Shown here: positions 1 to 10,659 of the stretch, one piece after another | Numbering within the stretch: position 1 is the first letter of the stretch | How the letters are laid out: each line of letters starts with the position of its first letter | Origin: Telmatactis stephensoni | Lineage: Eukaryota > Cnidaria > Anthozoa > Actiniaria > Isophelliidae | Assembly: GCA_029948255.1 (NCBI GenBank) | Contig: JALIZF010001915.1 | Location: 310,001 to 374,000, forward strand | DNA length: 64,000 nucleotides | Direction of reading: 5' to 3' | The notes under the pieces: generated by a model | Told to the model about the DNA's origin: nothing | The model's database searches: none | What the model saw: the letters and a program-made list of their open reading frames with translations, nothing else | Position numbers and translations under genes: made by a program

Positions 1-21
1 TTCCACCTGCCCGCCACTTCA

Positions 22-95
22 AACAGCTCAGTTGGTTGAGCACTGGACCAGAAATCTGAATTAGGTCATGGGTTCAACCATGCTGCGGGCTTTGA
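22..95 (+). repeat. tRNA-like SINE head, degraded
   Basis: An A-box-like segment (GCTCAGTTGGTTGAGCAC) is followed about 35 bp later by a B-box-like GGGTTCAACC, in the spacing of a tRNA gene. The cloverleaf does not close well and the flanks are not tRNA-like. I read it as a tRNA-derived SINE head rather than a working tRNA. Confidence 0.45.
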
Positions 96-154
96 TTTTT
101 TCCAAGCAAAAATCTATACTTGAAAAAGCATACAAATCTAACTAATAGGAGCAA

Positions 155-245
155 GGATGGCACAGTCAGTTGGTTAGTGCGCGGCCTTCGGTGTGAGAGG
201 TCTCTAGTTCAATCCTCAGTGACCTCACATCCTTGTTTCGACTTC
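155..245 (+). repeat. tRNA-like SINE head
   Basis: The order is A-box-like (GTCAGTTGGTTAGTGCGC), then B-box-like (TAGTTCAATCC), with a short pyrimidine-rich tail after it. The internal pol III promoter layout is clear but acceptor-stem pairing is poor, which fits a SINE and not a functional tRNA gene. Confidence 0.5.
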
Positions 246-742
246 TTTCCTTTCTGTGTAGCTTTAATTAGCTTTAAATACCATTAAAAAATGGAGCACT
301 GAAGGAGAGAGGGGAGTAAAATGAGCGCACTGTCGACCTCAAGTTTATCAGTTACCCAAATTACTGTCACGAGCTATCGACGTTAAATATGGTCGCTTTA
401 CTTTTTACTTTAATATATATACCTTGATCAACTGATAACTTTCTTGTCAGAGTTTCCTCGGAATTTTGCAGCTTCTCTAAAAGTGAAGGACTAAAAGGGA
501 AAAGAAAACAGAATTGTTCTACATCCTCAGGAGTCAAGGGCATGTGACGTTATAACCAGTAAATTAAGAAAACAAGATGAGTGTTTGAAAGTTTTCTTCC
601 CTTTCTTCTCTTCTTCCCTCCTCCTGATGCCCTGGATTCAAGGGGATGATAATTATAATGTCAGTCAATAAAATGTTTTCAGAAGTTCTTGTAGCATAGA
701 TGCATTGTAAAATTTATATTAATAAATATTATTGTAATTTAC

Positions 743-3700
743 CTAATAGTAAGGTTATCACATCCAGCCAATGCTGTAATCTGTCCAGTATTTCTAAATG
801 ATGCACCCATTACAATGGTCTTGTAGCCAAACTTCTTGTAGTAGTTGTAGATAGCTGTTACACTCTTAACACCTGTCAAGATAGAAATGCATTATCAGAG
901 AACTAGAAAATAAGTAAACAAAATTATGGTGAAAGATAAATACAATTTTAAGGTACTATTTAAATATTATGGAGCCACATTCTCTTAAAAAGATCCAGTC
1001 TATTAATAAGTGAGAACAGCTCTGTTCAATGGGGCTGGTCTGGTAATAGTCTTCCACTGAATCAATGTCAGCTAATCAGCTGGGTTTTTTTCTAGTCACA
1101 GAACAGCCTGAGGCTACTGCTTTAAAATGGTTCTGTCTGTCCGATCCAAATGAACTTGCCATGATATCATGCATGGTTGAGTCACAGGTCAGAGCATCGA
1201 TCAATCTCAAATCATAGTGATCTTGGGTTTGAGCGCCTCCACCCTGGGCCACTAGCTGAAGCCAAAATTGCTTCTCAACTACACTTGCATAAAGTCAGTT
1301 GACTTGTTTGCCCTCAATCCTGCCAGTTGGAATTCTTAGCCATTTCTGTTCCTTTTAATTTGTTTTGTTTAGTACTTGCTGTGAGAACCAGTTATTATTA
1401 CTGTTAAATCCTTATTAAATAAAGAGTACTATTATTTTTTCAATTACAGTACTTTACCTGGATCATCTTGTGGTTCAAAGGATTTCTGGTCAGTGTTCTT
1501 GACATACCAGTCAAATATACGACCAACAAATGGAGAAATAAGTGTCACACCTGCTTCTGCACATGCAACAGCCTGCAGAACAAAAGCCATTATAATGTAT
1601 GACAATCAAAATAAGTACTATCTAGGAATTCAGGAGGTTCATTGAGATTTTGAGTTGGGGAGCATGGGGCTGTGACACCAGGGCAAGAAATAGAGATATT
1701 CATAACCAAAATGTGGCATAGTACTGTTGTCCAAGACAGCTGGACAAAACCCACCAAATTAAAGTCACCTCCACAGCCTAAGTCAATTTGTCTGGTGGAC
1801 AAAATACAGCTTAAATATTCAGCTGATTAAAGTTATGTTAGTAATGGTTTTATATGGTTCAATTCCTAAATTGTGATGTGTGACTCAGGGATCATATAGA
1901 GCACTTGTCTGGTAGATTGAAGGGTGAGAGGGGAAATATTCATTGTGGACATAATAAAGCAAGACGAAAATAATTTGACTAACCTGGGCAAATGAAAACA
2001 GCAGGGTCAAATTGCAATGAATTCCATGTTCTTTCTCAAGGATTCTGAAGATAAATAGAAATTTATTGTGATATGCAGTAAGGTATTTACTGACTTGTCT
2101 GTTTGTTTTTCTTAATCTCAATGGTCTTATATAATATTAGATCATTAATTACTGGCCTGACTCTCAATCTTATCATTTTATTCCCTTTCAATGCTTTATT
2201 TTATTTATTAATTAGCCCTTTCCACTTGTATATAGAGGGATTTCACGGCAGCCATGTTTGTGGTCAATATAACAGCGCTTTTCTCTCAAGGGAAATCAAA
2301 TCTATTCTCATTTAAAAACTTTCTATTGTACTTGCCCACAAACATGGCCACCATGATATCCCTCTATTGTCCATCCAATCTTCCGTTTTCCCATTTGGTC
2401 ATCCTTCTAATAGATGGATTGTCTAGCTCACTCAATCATCTACATTTTTGCATTTTCTATTTATTCTCCCATTTACTTTGAATTCCCTTTTATTGATGCA
2501 TCTATCTGTTCCCAATTGAAGGGTTTCCTGTCAAAATGACCTAAGTGACTTTTTGATGGATGTCCTGAGATTGATTTTTCCAGCATAGGGAAGTTAATTA
2601 ATACCATTTTATACCAAGGATGGAAAAATATCAAAACGTCGATCACTTCTAAAGGTTGTTTTCACATGGAACCCTTCAATTATTCTAATACATGTCTCAC
2701 ATACCTGGCAGCCTGGATGCCTTCCCATGTGGAACTCAATTTGATAAGAACTCTCTCTTTGCTTATACCTTGTTCCTTATACATTTCTATAAACCTTTTA
2801 GCTTTTGCAATCGAACCCTCCACATCAAATGACAATCTACAAGACAACATTTTATCTCTCAATAACATTCAGTGCTATCATAATTTAATATCAATTCTTG
2901 ATCTCTGATCATGAAGTAAATGGACATTTTAGAGGATAGCAAAATTGAGGAAAGAAGGTCTGGTGGTTTGTACATGTACAATCATTGCCTGCAAAAGGCT
3001 TGGCATGAATTGACATTTTGAGTTATTTTGGAGATGACATTTTAAGAAATTCTGTCCCCCTTCCCCCTATACAATGTTGCTGGAAAATCTAGGGACTTGG
3101 TACCTTATATGAGACTGACAGACCCCTTGGCCATAAGAACCGCAAAATTGTATAGGGAGGAGCTGGGAGATCTATTTTAAATCAAGTTTTAGCAAAGGAT
3201 GTGAAAAACACCACGCATCAAAACATTGTGCCAACTAGTTTTGGCAGTGATTGTTGATGTAACTATACAAAGGCAGCACCTTCTCCTTGGCTACTCAAAG
3301 ACCCTTTGCAGTGCTTCTGCTTGAAAGACCAATGTTAAACCAACTAGGCAAACTTGATTAAGCAGGGCTTTCAAAATAAGCCGGCGGCCGCTGGAGTTCC
3401 GGCGGTTGCTTCGCAGTTAATCGCCAGCTACTTTAAACAAATGTATAATTATTATCCAGCCCCTTAATAATGGACACAGCCCTATACTTTATTAACTTCA
3501 CCATCTAGTTCAAATAATTTTGAAAGCCCTGTTAAGGTTGATAAAAAATATCTTTTCATAAAATTCATATTTGCATTGCTGTACCTTGCATCTACTTCTG
3601 TTGAAACTCTTCCAGGGATAATCTTAAGAATCTCAACACCAAATGAGACATACTGGTAGGGAAGAAAAATATTTACCTCAGATTCTGATGTTGTTTATTA

Positions 3701-4753
3701 GTTTTAAGTCTATCATATTATATAGTTTAACAACATTCAACACTTGTTGATCAAGAAATGTTGAGCAATTTTAAACCATGTATTATAAGGTGGATTAGCA
3801 TCATTCAACAAGAGGCAGCTTGTTGCAGGATTGAATAGAACAGGTCTCTCTTTATGCAACTTCATTCAATATGACTGATCGATAGCTGATTTCAACACTG
3901 AGCATATCATCATACACAGTTTGATATATGTTGCCAACAAATATCGAACAATGTTGCTCAACAGATGTTGAACTGTGTATCATAGGCTTTAGGAATTATA
4001 TGACCAGTGCATGTACATGTACACACTCTTGACTCTTATTATAATCATCATGTAATTAGCATCAGAGAAGTGTCTTATCTATTAAATCTGATTTAATCTC
4101 GATTAAAAAAGACTGCACATATTTAAAATTACACACCAATTTATCCATAGCAGCTGTAACTTGTTCCTCTAGTGTACTGTACATGAAATAATAAAATGAA
4201 TATAAGTTAACCACATTGTTTAGATAGACATGCATGCATGCACAAAGTAAATCAGTGAGATATATAGCTCGAAAAGTCACGACAAAAACTCAATCAGTAT
4301 GTTGTTTTTGCATTGCGTCAACTACAATCAACTGAACCTTTAGGTAGAACAATAAAACACTTAAGACCTACAGCGCATTAAGCTTATTAGTCTGGCGGTG
4401 TTGTTTGATCTCGTCCTTGCATGGGTGTCAGTATGCCAATTTCAATTATTTTATAAAAATACAATAAGGTTTAATTATTGCTAAGATTTCTACCTTCCAT
4501 TTGCTTTTCCAAACTGCACTGCATCATCGAGAATGGATTGATATTCAGGCATTTTAGATGCAGCCAAGAGAAGAGAAGGATTCGTCGTTCCATCAGTTGG
4601 TTTGTATTTGCCGATAGCTGATCAGAAAAGAACAATTATTCAGCTGCATTTTACAGAAGTAATAAATTGATACATAGTTCCTTTACCTTGGATATCACCT
4701 GTATCAGCAACTACTGTAGTAAAAGTTTTAAGCTGGTCTAAAGTTGAGGCCAT
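743..4753 (-). CDS. TALDO1: Transaldolase, 3' exons missing at window edge
   Basis: Cytosolic pentose phosphate enzyme that moves a dihydroxyacetone unit between sugar phosphates through a lysine Schiff base. Eight exons join in frame: 4687-4753, 4494-4617, 4137-4176, 3585-3652, 2705-2836, 1984-2044, 1458-1572 and 743-872, with GT-AG borders, giving about 245 codons. Landmarks: VVADTGD near residue 15 (Asp17), STEVDAR (Glu96), [12 protein letters not shown] (Schiff-base Lys132) and [10 protein letters not shown] in the last exon. They sit a constant 10 residues before the human positions, so the start at 4753 is probably right. Roughly 80 C-terminal residues should lie left of base 1. The start lies 134 bp from the divergent ankyrin gene. 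Intron 4 (2837-3584) and the intron at 2045-2704 are normal; the latter contains a short inverted-repeat element. Identity is near certain; only the exon 3 acceptor needed a choice. Confidence 0.95.
2515..2680. mobile_element. MITE, family with ATTGAAGGGTT ends (copy 1)
   Basis: A 166-bp element starts ATTGAAGGGTTTCCTGT and ends with the inverted form (ACATGGAACCCTTCAAT). A second copy lies at 7581-7734 with the same internal sequence (ATGACCTAAGTGACTTTTTG and onward). It has no coding capacity and lies in a transaldolase intron. AATT borders both ends, so a short AT-rich target is likely. Confidence 0.75.
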
Positions 4754-4887
4754 GTTTTACGTGACTAGGTAGAACGAACAAGTGATCTGAGCAAATAATT
4801 TTTGACAGTCACGTGGTGTCTACAATCATGTGGTTGAGCCCTAAATCATTTTTGTCAGCGGTACTATTCTAGATAATCATATTCAAA
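4754..4887. promoter_or_regulatory. Shared bidirectional promoter of transaldolase and the ankyrin gene
   Basis: Only 134 bp separate the two divergent start codons, so both 5' UTRs and core promoters must fit here or overlap coding exons. A palindromic E-box CACGTG is at 4810-4815, near the middle. I see no clear TATA box. Co-regulation is an inference. Confidence 0.6.
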
Positions 4888-7800
4888 ATGGACGACGGAG
4901 AAGAGTTGACTAGCGCTGCTGCAAATGGTGACGAAAAGGTAAAGTTTTATGGTTATATAATTAAAGGTTTTGCTTATTGTACAGTTGATTAAAGAAGAGA
5001 GTATTTTCTTTCTTAAGTTTGTGTGAAATTTGTTTGTAAAAGTCAGAAAAATATATTTGTACGAGTTTGTTTTTGAGTTTGTTGCCATAGTTTTGTGCGC
5101 GTTTCAGAGAAAATGCATTCCATTCATTCATTTTTAATTTGGCTATTTTATTCCTTTGTCAATACATCCAAACTTTGATTAATTTATTTTCAAAAACATT
5201 ACAATCGAAAATCACCGCATGATTCCATCAATTACTACTAAATATTCTATGCACATAACGTCATAACCTTGGCTTAGTAGTTTTTAAATTGAAGAAAAAA
5301 CCTGGAGAGGACCTGGATCTGGAGAAAAACTCTGTCTAAGAATTGAACCTCATGCCACAGAGGTTACAGACACGGTTATAGATGTATGCTGTCACCACTC
5401 GGTTACACCTCTTCCAGGGCTGTCAACCCCCAAGGTTTCGTATTTGGAGGTCGTCATTTTTTCCTTAGGTTTTGTAGATCTTCAAGCTCAGTGGGGGAGG
5501 GAGGGGGTGAGCAGCAGCCTGTTTGAGATACACAATGTACGCTCATGGATTTTTGTGTTCATTGGGGGGATATTTCTGTTTAAATGGACCAGGAGATGTG
5601 GTTAAAAATCAAGAGATTCCCAGATTATCTGGGAGAGTTGACAGCCCTGTCTTTCTTCAAAGACCAAACAAAGAGATTTACAAGGATTTGTGGATTGTGA
5701 CTTAATCAATAGATAAATATTTCATTGACTTTCAGCAAATCAAGTCTTTGCTATCCCAAGGTGTTAACCCTAATCAATATTCATCACAAGGATTTCTTCC
5801 TCTGGGTATTGCAGCATTCTGGGGATATAGCAATATTGTAAGACTATTACTAGATCATGGGTAAGTATTTTTATTAAGTAGATTCAATGTATGTAGATAA
5901 AGATATAAGCAAACCTTCCATACAAACATATCATATTGTTTAACCACAGGGGTCCCAGCTTTTGAGAGTCCTTTATAAGATAATAAAATAATGAACTAAA
6001 GCTCTTTGGGTTTCTTGAGGCAATGCTCAATGAAACAATTTAGTGCTTGTTTAAAATCACTGGAGTACAACAGACTGCAATATTAGCCAGAAAACATTTT
6101 TATATCAGGAAAAATCTATGATGATGGCACATTAGCAAGGAATAGTCACACAAGACTGTGTTCTGAGAATAATTTCAGAGCCAATGCAAATGGATTCCAG
6201 CCACTGTAGGGAACATGACTAGTTCTTCTGCAATCAAACATTTCAGTCTTCTTTCTCCTTCTGGGAACTCTTTGTTAATTGCAGAAGAAGACAGAAAAGT
6301 ACAGGAAACCCAAACATGAGGAGAATGGCAAAAAGGGGGGATCAGAACTTACATCTGGTTTAAACTAGCAACACAAGCATTTAGCCCAGCACAGTTAATT
6401 AGCAGTGTCTGTCTTTTGTTATATATACCTCTGTATATCATACTGCAGAGACTGTTTTTTTGTTGCTTATTGCTTATAAAATCCAGAGTTTACTAGCTGG
6501 GCCTTGGTCTGTCCATATATTTGTCAATTATTTACATGTATAACATAAAAAATATAATTTCAATATCTGTTTTGTCAAATTATAGTGGTGAGATCAATGG
6601 ATCTCATAAAGGTACCAAATGGACACCATTGCACTGTGCAGCATTTCAAGGTCATGGGAAAGTTGTCATGACGTTAATGGAGTACAGCCCTGATTTAACT
6701 GTAACTGACAGTAAAGGAAGGTATAAATACTGAAGAAAAATCCAATGCTATTACTTCGAGGAGCATCAGAAAGTTGAAACCATGGAAACCATGAAACAAC
6801 TTAGTAACTAAATACTTAATTACTAATACGTCTTTGTTTTCCATCATCATCATAATCATCATTCATGTATTATCTTTATCATCCTGTTTTTCTCATCTAT
6901 TTTCCATTACTCTGGGTTTGATACTGTATACTAGTACTTAGAGATTTTGCCCAATGTTCCCTGTTTCTATTGTTGAGCTCCATTGCTTAATTAATTTGTA
7001 CTACTTAGTACCATTTTGTGCTTAATTTAAATGATTGCACCCTATTCAAGATAACATAAGGAGATGGTACACAGTCATGTTTAGAAAAAGTGAGCAAATT
7101 AGATAGTAAGAACAATAGATGTAGCTCTGTTTCATGAATATCTCATTTTATTAAGTAAACTTTGGCTTTTATCCAGGACTGCATCAGATTTTGCATCAGC
7201 AATAGAGAATATATGGCCATTCTTTGCAGGTAAGTTATTCATTACAAAAATGTTGAAATTGATCAATAACATGAAACTAAATGTACTTTACTTTGCTCAT
7301 TTTTTCTTGCATTGTGTAGCTGCCGGCTGTAAGAGAACTCCAAAGTCAGAATTAATTGAAAAACAAATTGTCAGAAAGGTAAATAAATAATTATTTAGAC
7401 GTCTTTATAAAGATGGAAAAGTAGATGTTTTAGATTATATCGATCAGGCAGCGATACAAGACAAGCCTAAATAAATAGCTACTTACAACTTTCATGAAGG
7501 TGCTGGCAGTTAAACATGTTGCCTCTAACCTTGAAGGCAATCTTGAGAGTGAGATCAAGAGAGATAGGGAACTCATTAAAATTGAAGGGTTTCCTGTGAA
7601 AATGACCTAAGTGACTTTTTGACGGATGTCCAGACATTGATTTTTCAGCATAGGAAAGTTAATAAATAATATACCACTGAAAAAATATCACCAAAGAAGG
7701 ACTTCACTTCCATTTTCACATGGAACCCTTCAATTTCTAGAAGACATGACTTATACTTGTCACAAGTTGAATACTGTCATTCTTCTTTGAGCTAGCTAGA

Positions 7801-9299
7801 GTATTGTGAGTTTTTGCATGTGAAGCACCACTAGTAACAACAACATTAGTGATTTCAAGACTTGTAGAAAGTCTAGGAGTGAATGTGTACCAAAAAGATG
7901 CTTTGATTGAAGCTTACTTTTCTACTAGATAGATGAAATCTCATTTATTTACAAAATAATACCTGGAATGTTTTGATTGTTGTTGGAATTTGGGCCCAAT
8001 TGGAGTCCAATAAAGTCTGCAGTCCAATAAAGTCTGAGTTAAATGTTCAATATTTGTTATAGGTTTCAAGTAAAGAAGTTGGGCAAATACCACAGAATGA
8101 GAAAGCTTACTTTTCAAGACCTGGTTCAGCATATGCAATTAGAACACAATCTCTTCATGGTTCAGCTAGAAGAGAAAGACCATCAATTCAAGAGCAAAAG
8201 GTATACCTTCAGCAAGGACAACATACAGCGGAGTGCATTAATTTGAGTGTTTAATGAAACATCGCATGTTTGTTTTGACAGTTTAAATGTGTTATTGTTA
8301 GGATGAATGTCAAGTGTTTTTAGGGGGTAGAGTCAACGTTTGATTGCTAATTACACATGTTTTGAAGTTCTCACAGAATATTACAAAATAATCTTCAAAA
8401 TGTCACTTGTCAAAATTAAAGTATCTCACGATTATTATTCAAACATTTTGAACAGTTTGAAGATTTGTAACGACTCCACCCCCTAAAAACACTTGACATT
8501 CAGCCTAACAACAACTGTTCAGACTGTCAAAACAAACATGCAAAATGTTTTCATTACTGCAATTTTCAAAATCATGCGAACTCGGATATCTAAACAATCA
8601 AGTGGTTTTTGCCAAATTATTAGCTTCCGTCAATCAAAATTAAAAATCAAAAATACGAAAGCTAACTAAACAACAAAATCATATTTAGCTGCTATAAATC
8701 ATCTAAGATTGTTTTCAATCATTTGGTAATGTTTTTAGGGATAGTTTTGAGTAGCTTTCTGGTGTTTTGTTTGAAGTGGGCAGAAGCGAAAAACCAAATT
8801 CCAACAGACTGTTTGAAGGTCAGAGTTCGCATAATTATGAAAATTGCAGTAAACACTCAAATGCATTCTGCTGTATTAAACATTCTGGTTTTCCCTATAA
8901 TTAAAAAAAATCTTTTTGTTACCTTCTGTGATCTTGGAAAAGAATTTCCTCCATCTAGATCAATATCTTTCATTTTACAGGCAAATTTATGCACTCCTGT
9001 AATTTTTTTCATTAAAATTAATTGGTGCATAAATTTAGCAGGTCTTTTGAGATGTGGGCCCTTGCTTTTTTCTTTGAAATTAATAAAAAATAGAAAATAA
9101 CTTTTTGAGAAAGAAAAATTAGGTCATAGACTACTTAAATGTTGTTCCTGCATGGAACAAACATTTATTTCTACTCAGTCTGGTTTGTTCATTTTAGGAG
9201 GAAATAGCATTAAGTAATGGTGATGTGCTAACAGAGGGGGATTCCCCTGTTAGAAAAGATGCAAGAGGCAGCCCTTCTTTCAATGTGTGGAGAAACTGA
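4888..9299 (+). CDS. Small ankyrin-repeat protein, seven exons, complete
   Basis: Seven exons join in frame with GT-AG borders: 4888-4938, 5736-5860, 6586-6720, 7177-7229, 7320-7378, 8063-8200 and 9198-9299 (stop at 9297). They give about 220 residues. Residues about 18-120 form two to three ankyrin repeats: FLPLGIAAFWGYSNIVRLLL, then WTPLHCAAFQGHGKVVMTLM, then GRTASDFASAIENIWPFF. The C-terminal half is polar and Ser/Arg-rich without a recognised domain and ends in FNVWRN. There is no signal peptide or membrane segment, so it is probably a cytosolic or nuclear adaptor; the partner is unknown. It shares a promoter with transaldolase. Introns 1, 5 and 6 carry short transposons. An AATAAA at 10033-10038 could be the poly(A) signal. 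The exon model is strong; a specific family name is not justified. Confidence 0.88.
5415..5649. mobile_element. MITE with CAGGGCTGTCAAC ends
   Basis: A perfect 13-bp terminal inverted repeat (CAGGGCTGTCAAC and GTTGACAGCCCTG) bounds a 235-bp non-coding element in intron 1 of the ankyrin gene. The flanks (CTCTTC and TCTTTC) look like a decayed short target duplication. Its CAGGG ends resemble those at 51120-51536 and 54369-54577. Confidence 0.7.
7581..7734. mobile_element. MITE, family with ATTGAAGGGTT ends (copy 2)
   Basis: Second copy of the element at 2515-2680, in the same orientation, 154 bp, with matching termini and most of the same interior. It lies in intron 5 of the ankyrin gene and is non-coding. 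Confidence 0.75.
8251..8556. mobile_element. Foldback element in ankyrin intron 6
   Basis: Two arms of about 70-85 bp (8251-8334 and 8472-8556) are inverted copies with few mismatches; both carry CAAGTGTTTTTAGGGGGT or its complement. The central 137 bp is AT-rich. No coding sequence. This is a non-autonomous inverted-repeat transposon or an inverted duplication. Confidence 0.75.
8770..8840 (+). repeat. Dispersed repeat shared with 25817-25885
   Basis: This stretch (…AAATTCCAACAGACTGTTTG…) occurs in inverted orientation at about 25817-25885 with few differences. The short open frame across it exists in both places only because the repeat does. It lies in ankyrin intron 6. Confidence 0.6.
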
Positions 9300-9357
9300 C
9301 CAATCAGACTGGTATGAAATGGAAGTTGTATTAACAGGGGAGATTACAACAGGTGAA

Positions 9358-9695
9358 CCACATTGCAGTACGTCTTAATGCACAATAGTTACCCAAAGGC
9401 ACTCCAGTTTTAGCAATGATAGCATGCACGAATAATGTACAAGGATGTGTGTACAGTCATGTAATTTGATGATTCTTACCATATTTGAGTTGCTTTCATA
9501 ATTTGCAAATGGTAAGATTTGGTAACCACATTGCAGTACATCTTAATGTACAATAGGTACCCAAAGGCACTCGACCAGTTTTAGCAATGATAACATGCAC
9601 GAATAATGTACAAGGATGTGTGTACAGTCATATAATATGATGATTCTTACCATATTTGAGTTGCTCAGTTTCATAATTTGCAAATGGTAAGATTT
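9358..9695 (+). repeat. Two-copy tandem duplication, about 170 bp per unit
   Basis: The segment from about 9358 to 9525 is repeated at about 9529-9695 with only a few substitutions and small indels. Both carry CACGAATAATGTACAAGGAT and GATTCTTACCATATTTGAGT. It begins about 60 bp after the ankyrin stop, so it may lie in the 3' UTR. Confidence 0.85.
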
Positions 9696-10275
9696 GAGCC
9701 TATGAGATTTGAGCCCTGGGACGTGCTATACCATAAAAACGTTTGTTGTGTAAATCTGGCTGTAGTTTCAATTGTCAATTTAAGGAACATTTTTAAATTC
9801 AAGTTCCTAATTCCACAATAATATTGTACATTCAATTTTGAAATCATTTCTGCACATAACAATATTAATATTATTTCCAGATGCAATTTTTAATATATTT
9901 TTGCATGAATTTAGAATTGTATTTTTTGAATATTCACTTTTTAATGTATTTTGTTCCAATCCATTTAAAATGGACAAATTGGTATAATTTAATTATTTTT
10001 GTGTGAGAGTATTTTTCACAATATTGAATTTTAATAAAAGTCCACAGCAATTCCACAAAGCAATAGTGACTACATCTTTGGAGTTCATGAAGAATGCTCT
10101 TCATTTATAACATTCTTTAATCAGCTCACATAAATTCATTAAAACCTTTGAGCAAAAAAGCTGACAGATAGTGATTTTGCTACCTATTGCGGAAAATTTG
10201 CTCCCTAATTCACACTAAACTTGAATAACAAGAAACATGAGTGTGTTCTCATCTAGCTGAATATCTTTCTGTATA

Positions 10276-10307
10276 ATTAATTAATTAATTAATTAATTAA
10301 TTAATTG
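10276..10307. repeat. (TTAA)n microsatellite
   Basis: About eight perfect copies of a TTAA/AATT unit. Simple repeat, intergenic. Confidence 0.9.
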
Positions 10308-10659
10308 ATTGTTGAGTTCTGAACTGAACTCTGAAATTTCTTATCCGAGGTGGACCTGGAAATTCTTTCTGAGTTCCCTGTCAAACTGGTGACAAATCAA
10401 ATACATCTCTACTAGTTCTCCTTGAGCTGAATATCTTTCTATCAAATTAACATGAATGTAGTGAAATTTTAAATTGCTGACTACCTCAGTTATCCTATTT
10501 ACTATAAAATATAATTTGATAATATTTAATAAATGCCTGCTGCTTGAGGCAAATTCTGATAACTTTGAGTTGAAGCTTTTGGGACAAATGATGCACGGAA
10601 GTCATCAGAATGTAGTATCACCCGTATCTCCATGTAAATAGAAGAGATAGAGTTTCAAG

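Larger units (their letters stand above)
1..742. other. Left-edge non-coding stretch inside the transaldolase gene
   Basis: This segment should be intron of the minus-strand transaldolase gene, because the next 3' exon was not found here and must lie to the left of the window. It holds two tRNA-like repeats (about 22-95 and 155-245, listed separately). The remainder is AT-rich and I see no coding signal in it. Confidence 0.55.
9300..10659. other. Convergent intergenic region: 3' UTRs and a tandem duplication
   Basis: Lies between the stops of the plus-strand ankyrin gene and the minus-strand MANSC gene, so it should contain both 3' UTRs. It includes a two-copy tandem duplication (9358-9695), an AATAAA at 10033-10038 and a TTAA-type microsatellite (about 10276-10307). 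The rest is AT-rich with nothing recognisable. Confidence 0.6.

Noticed and set aside
8723..9100. 125-codon plus-strand frame in ankyrin intron 6
   Set aside because: Part of it is a dispersed repeat also found near 25850; the rest is AT-rich hydrophobic noise within a well-supported intron.
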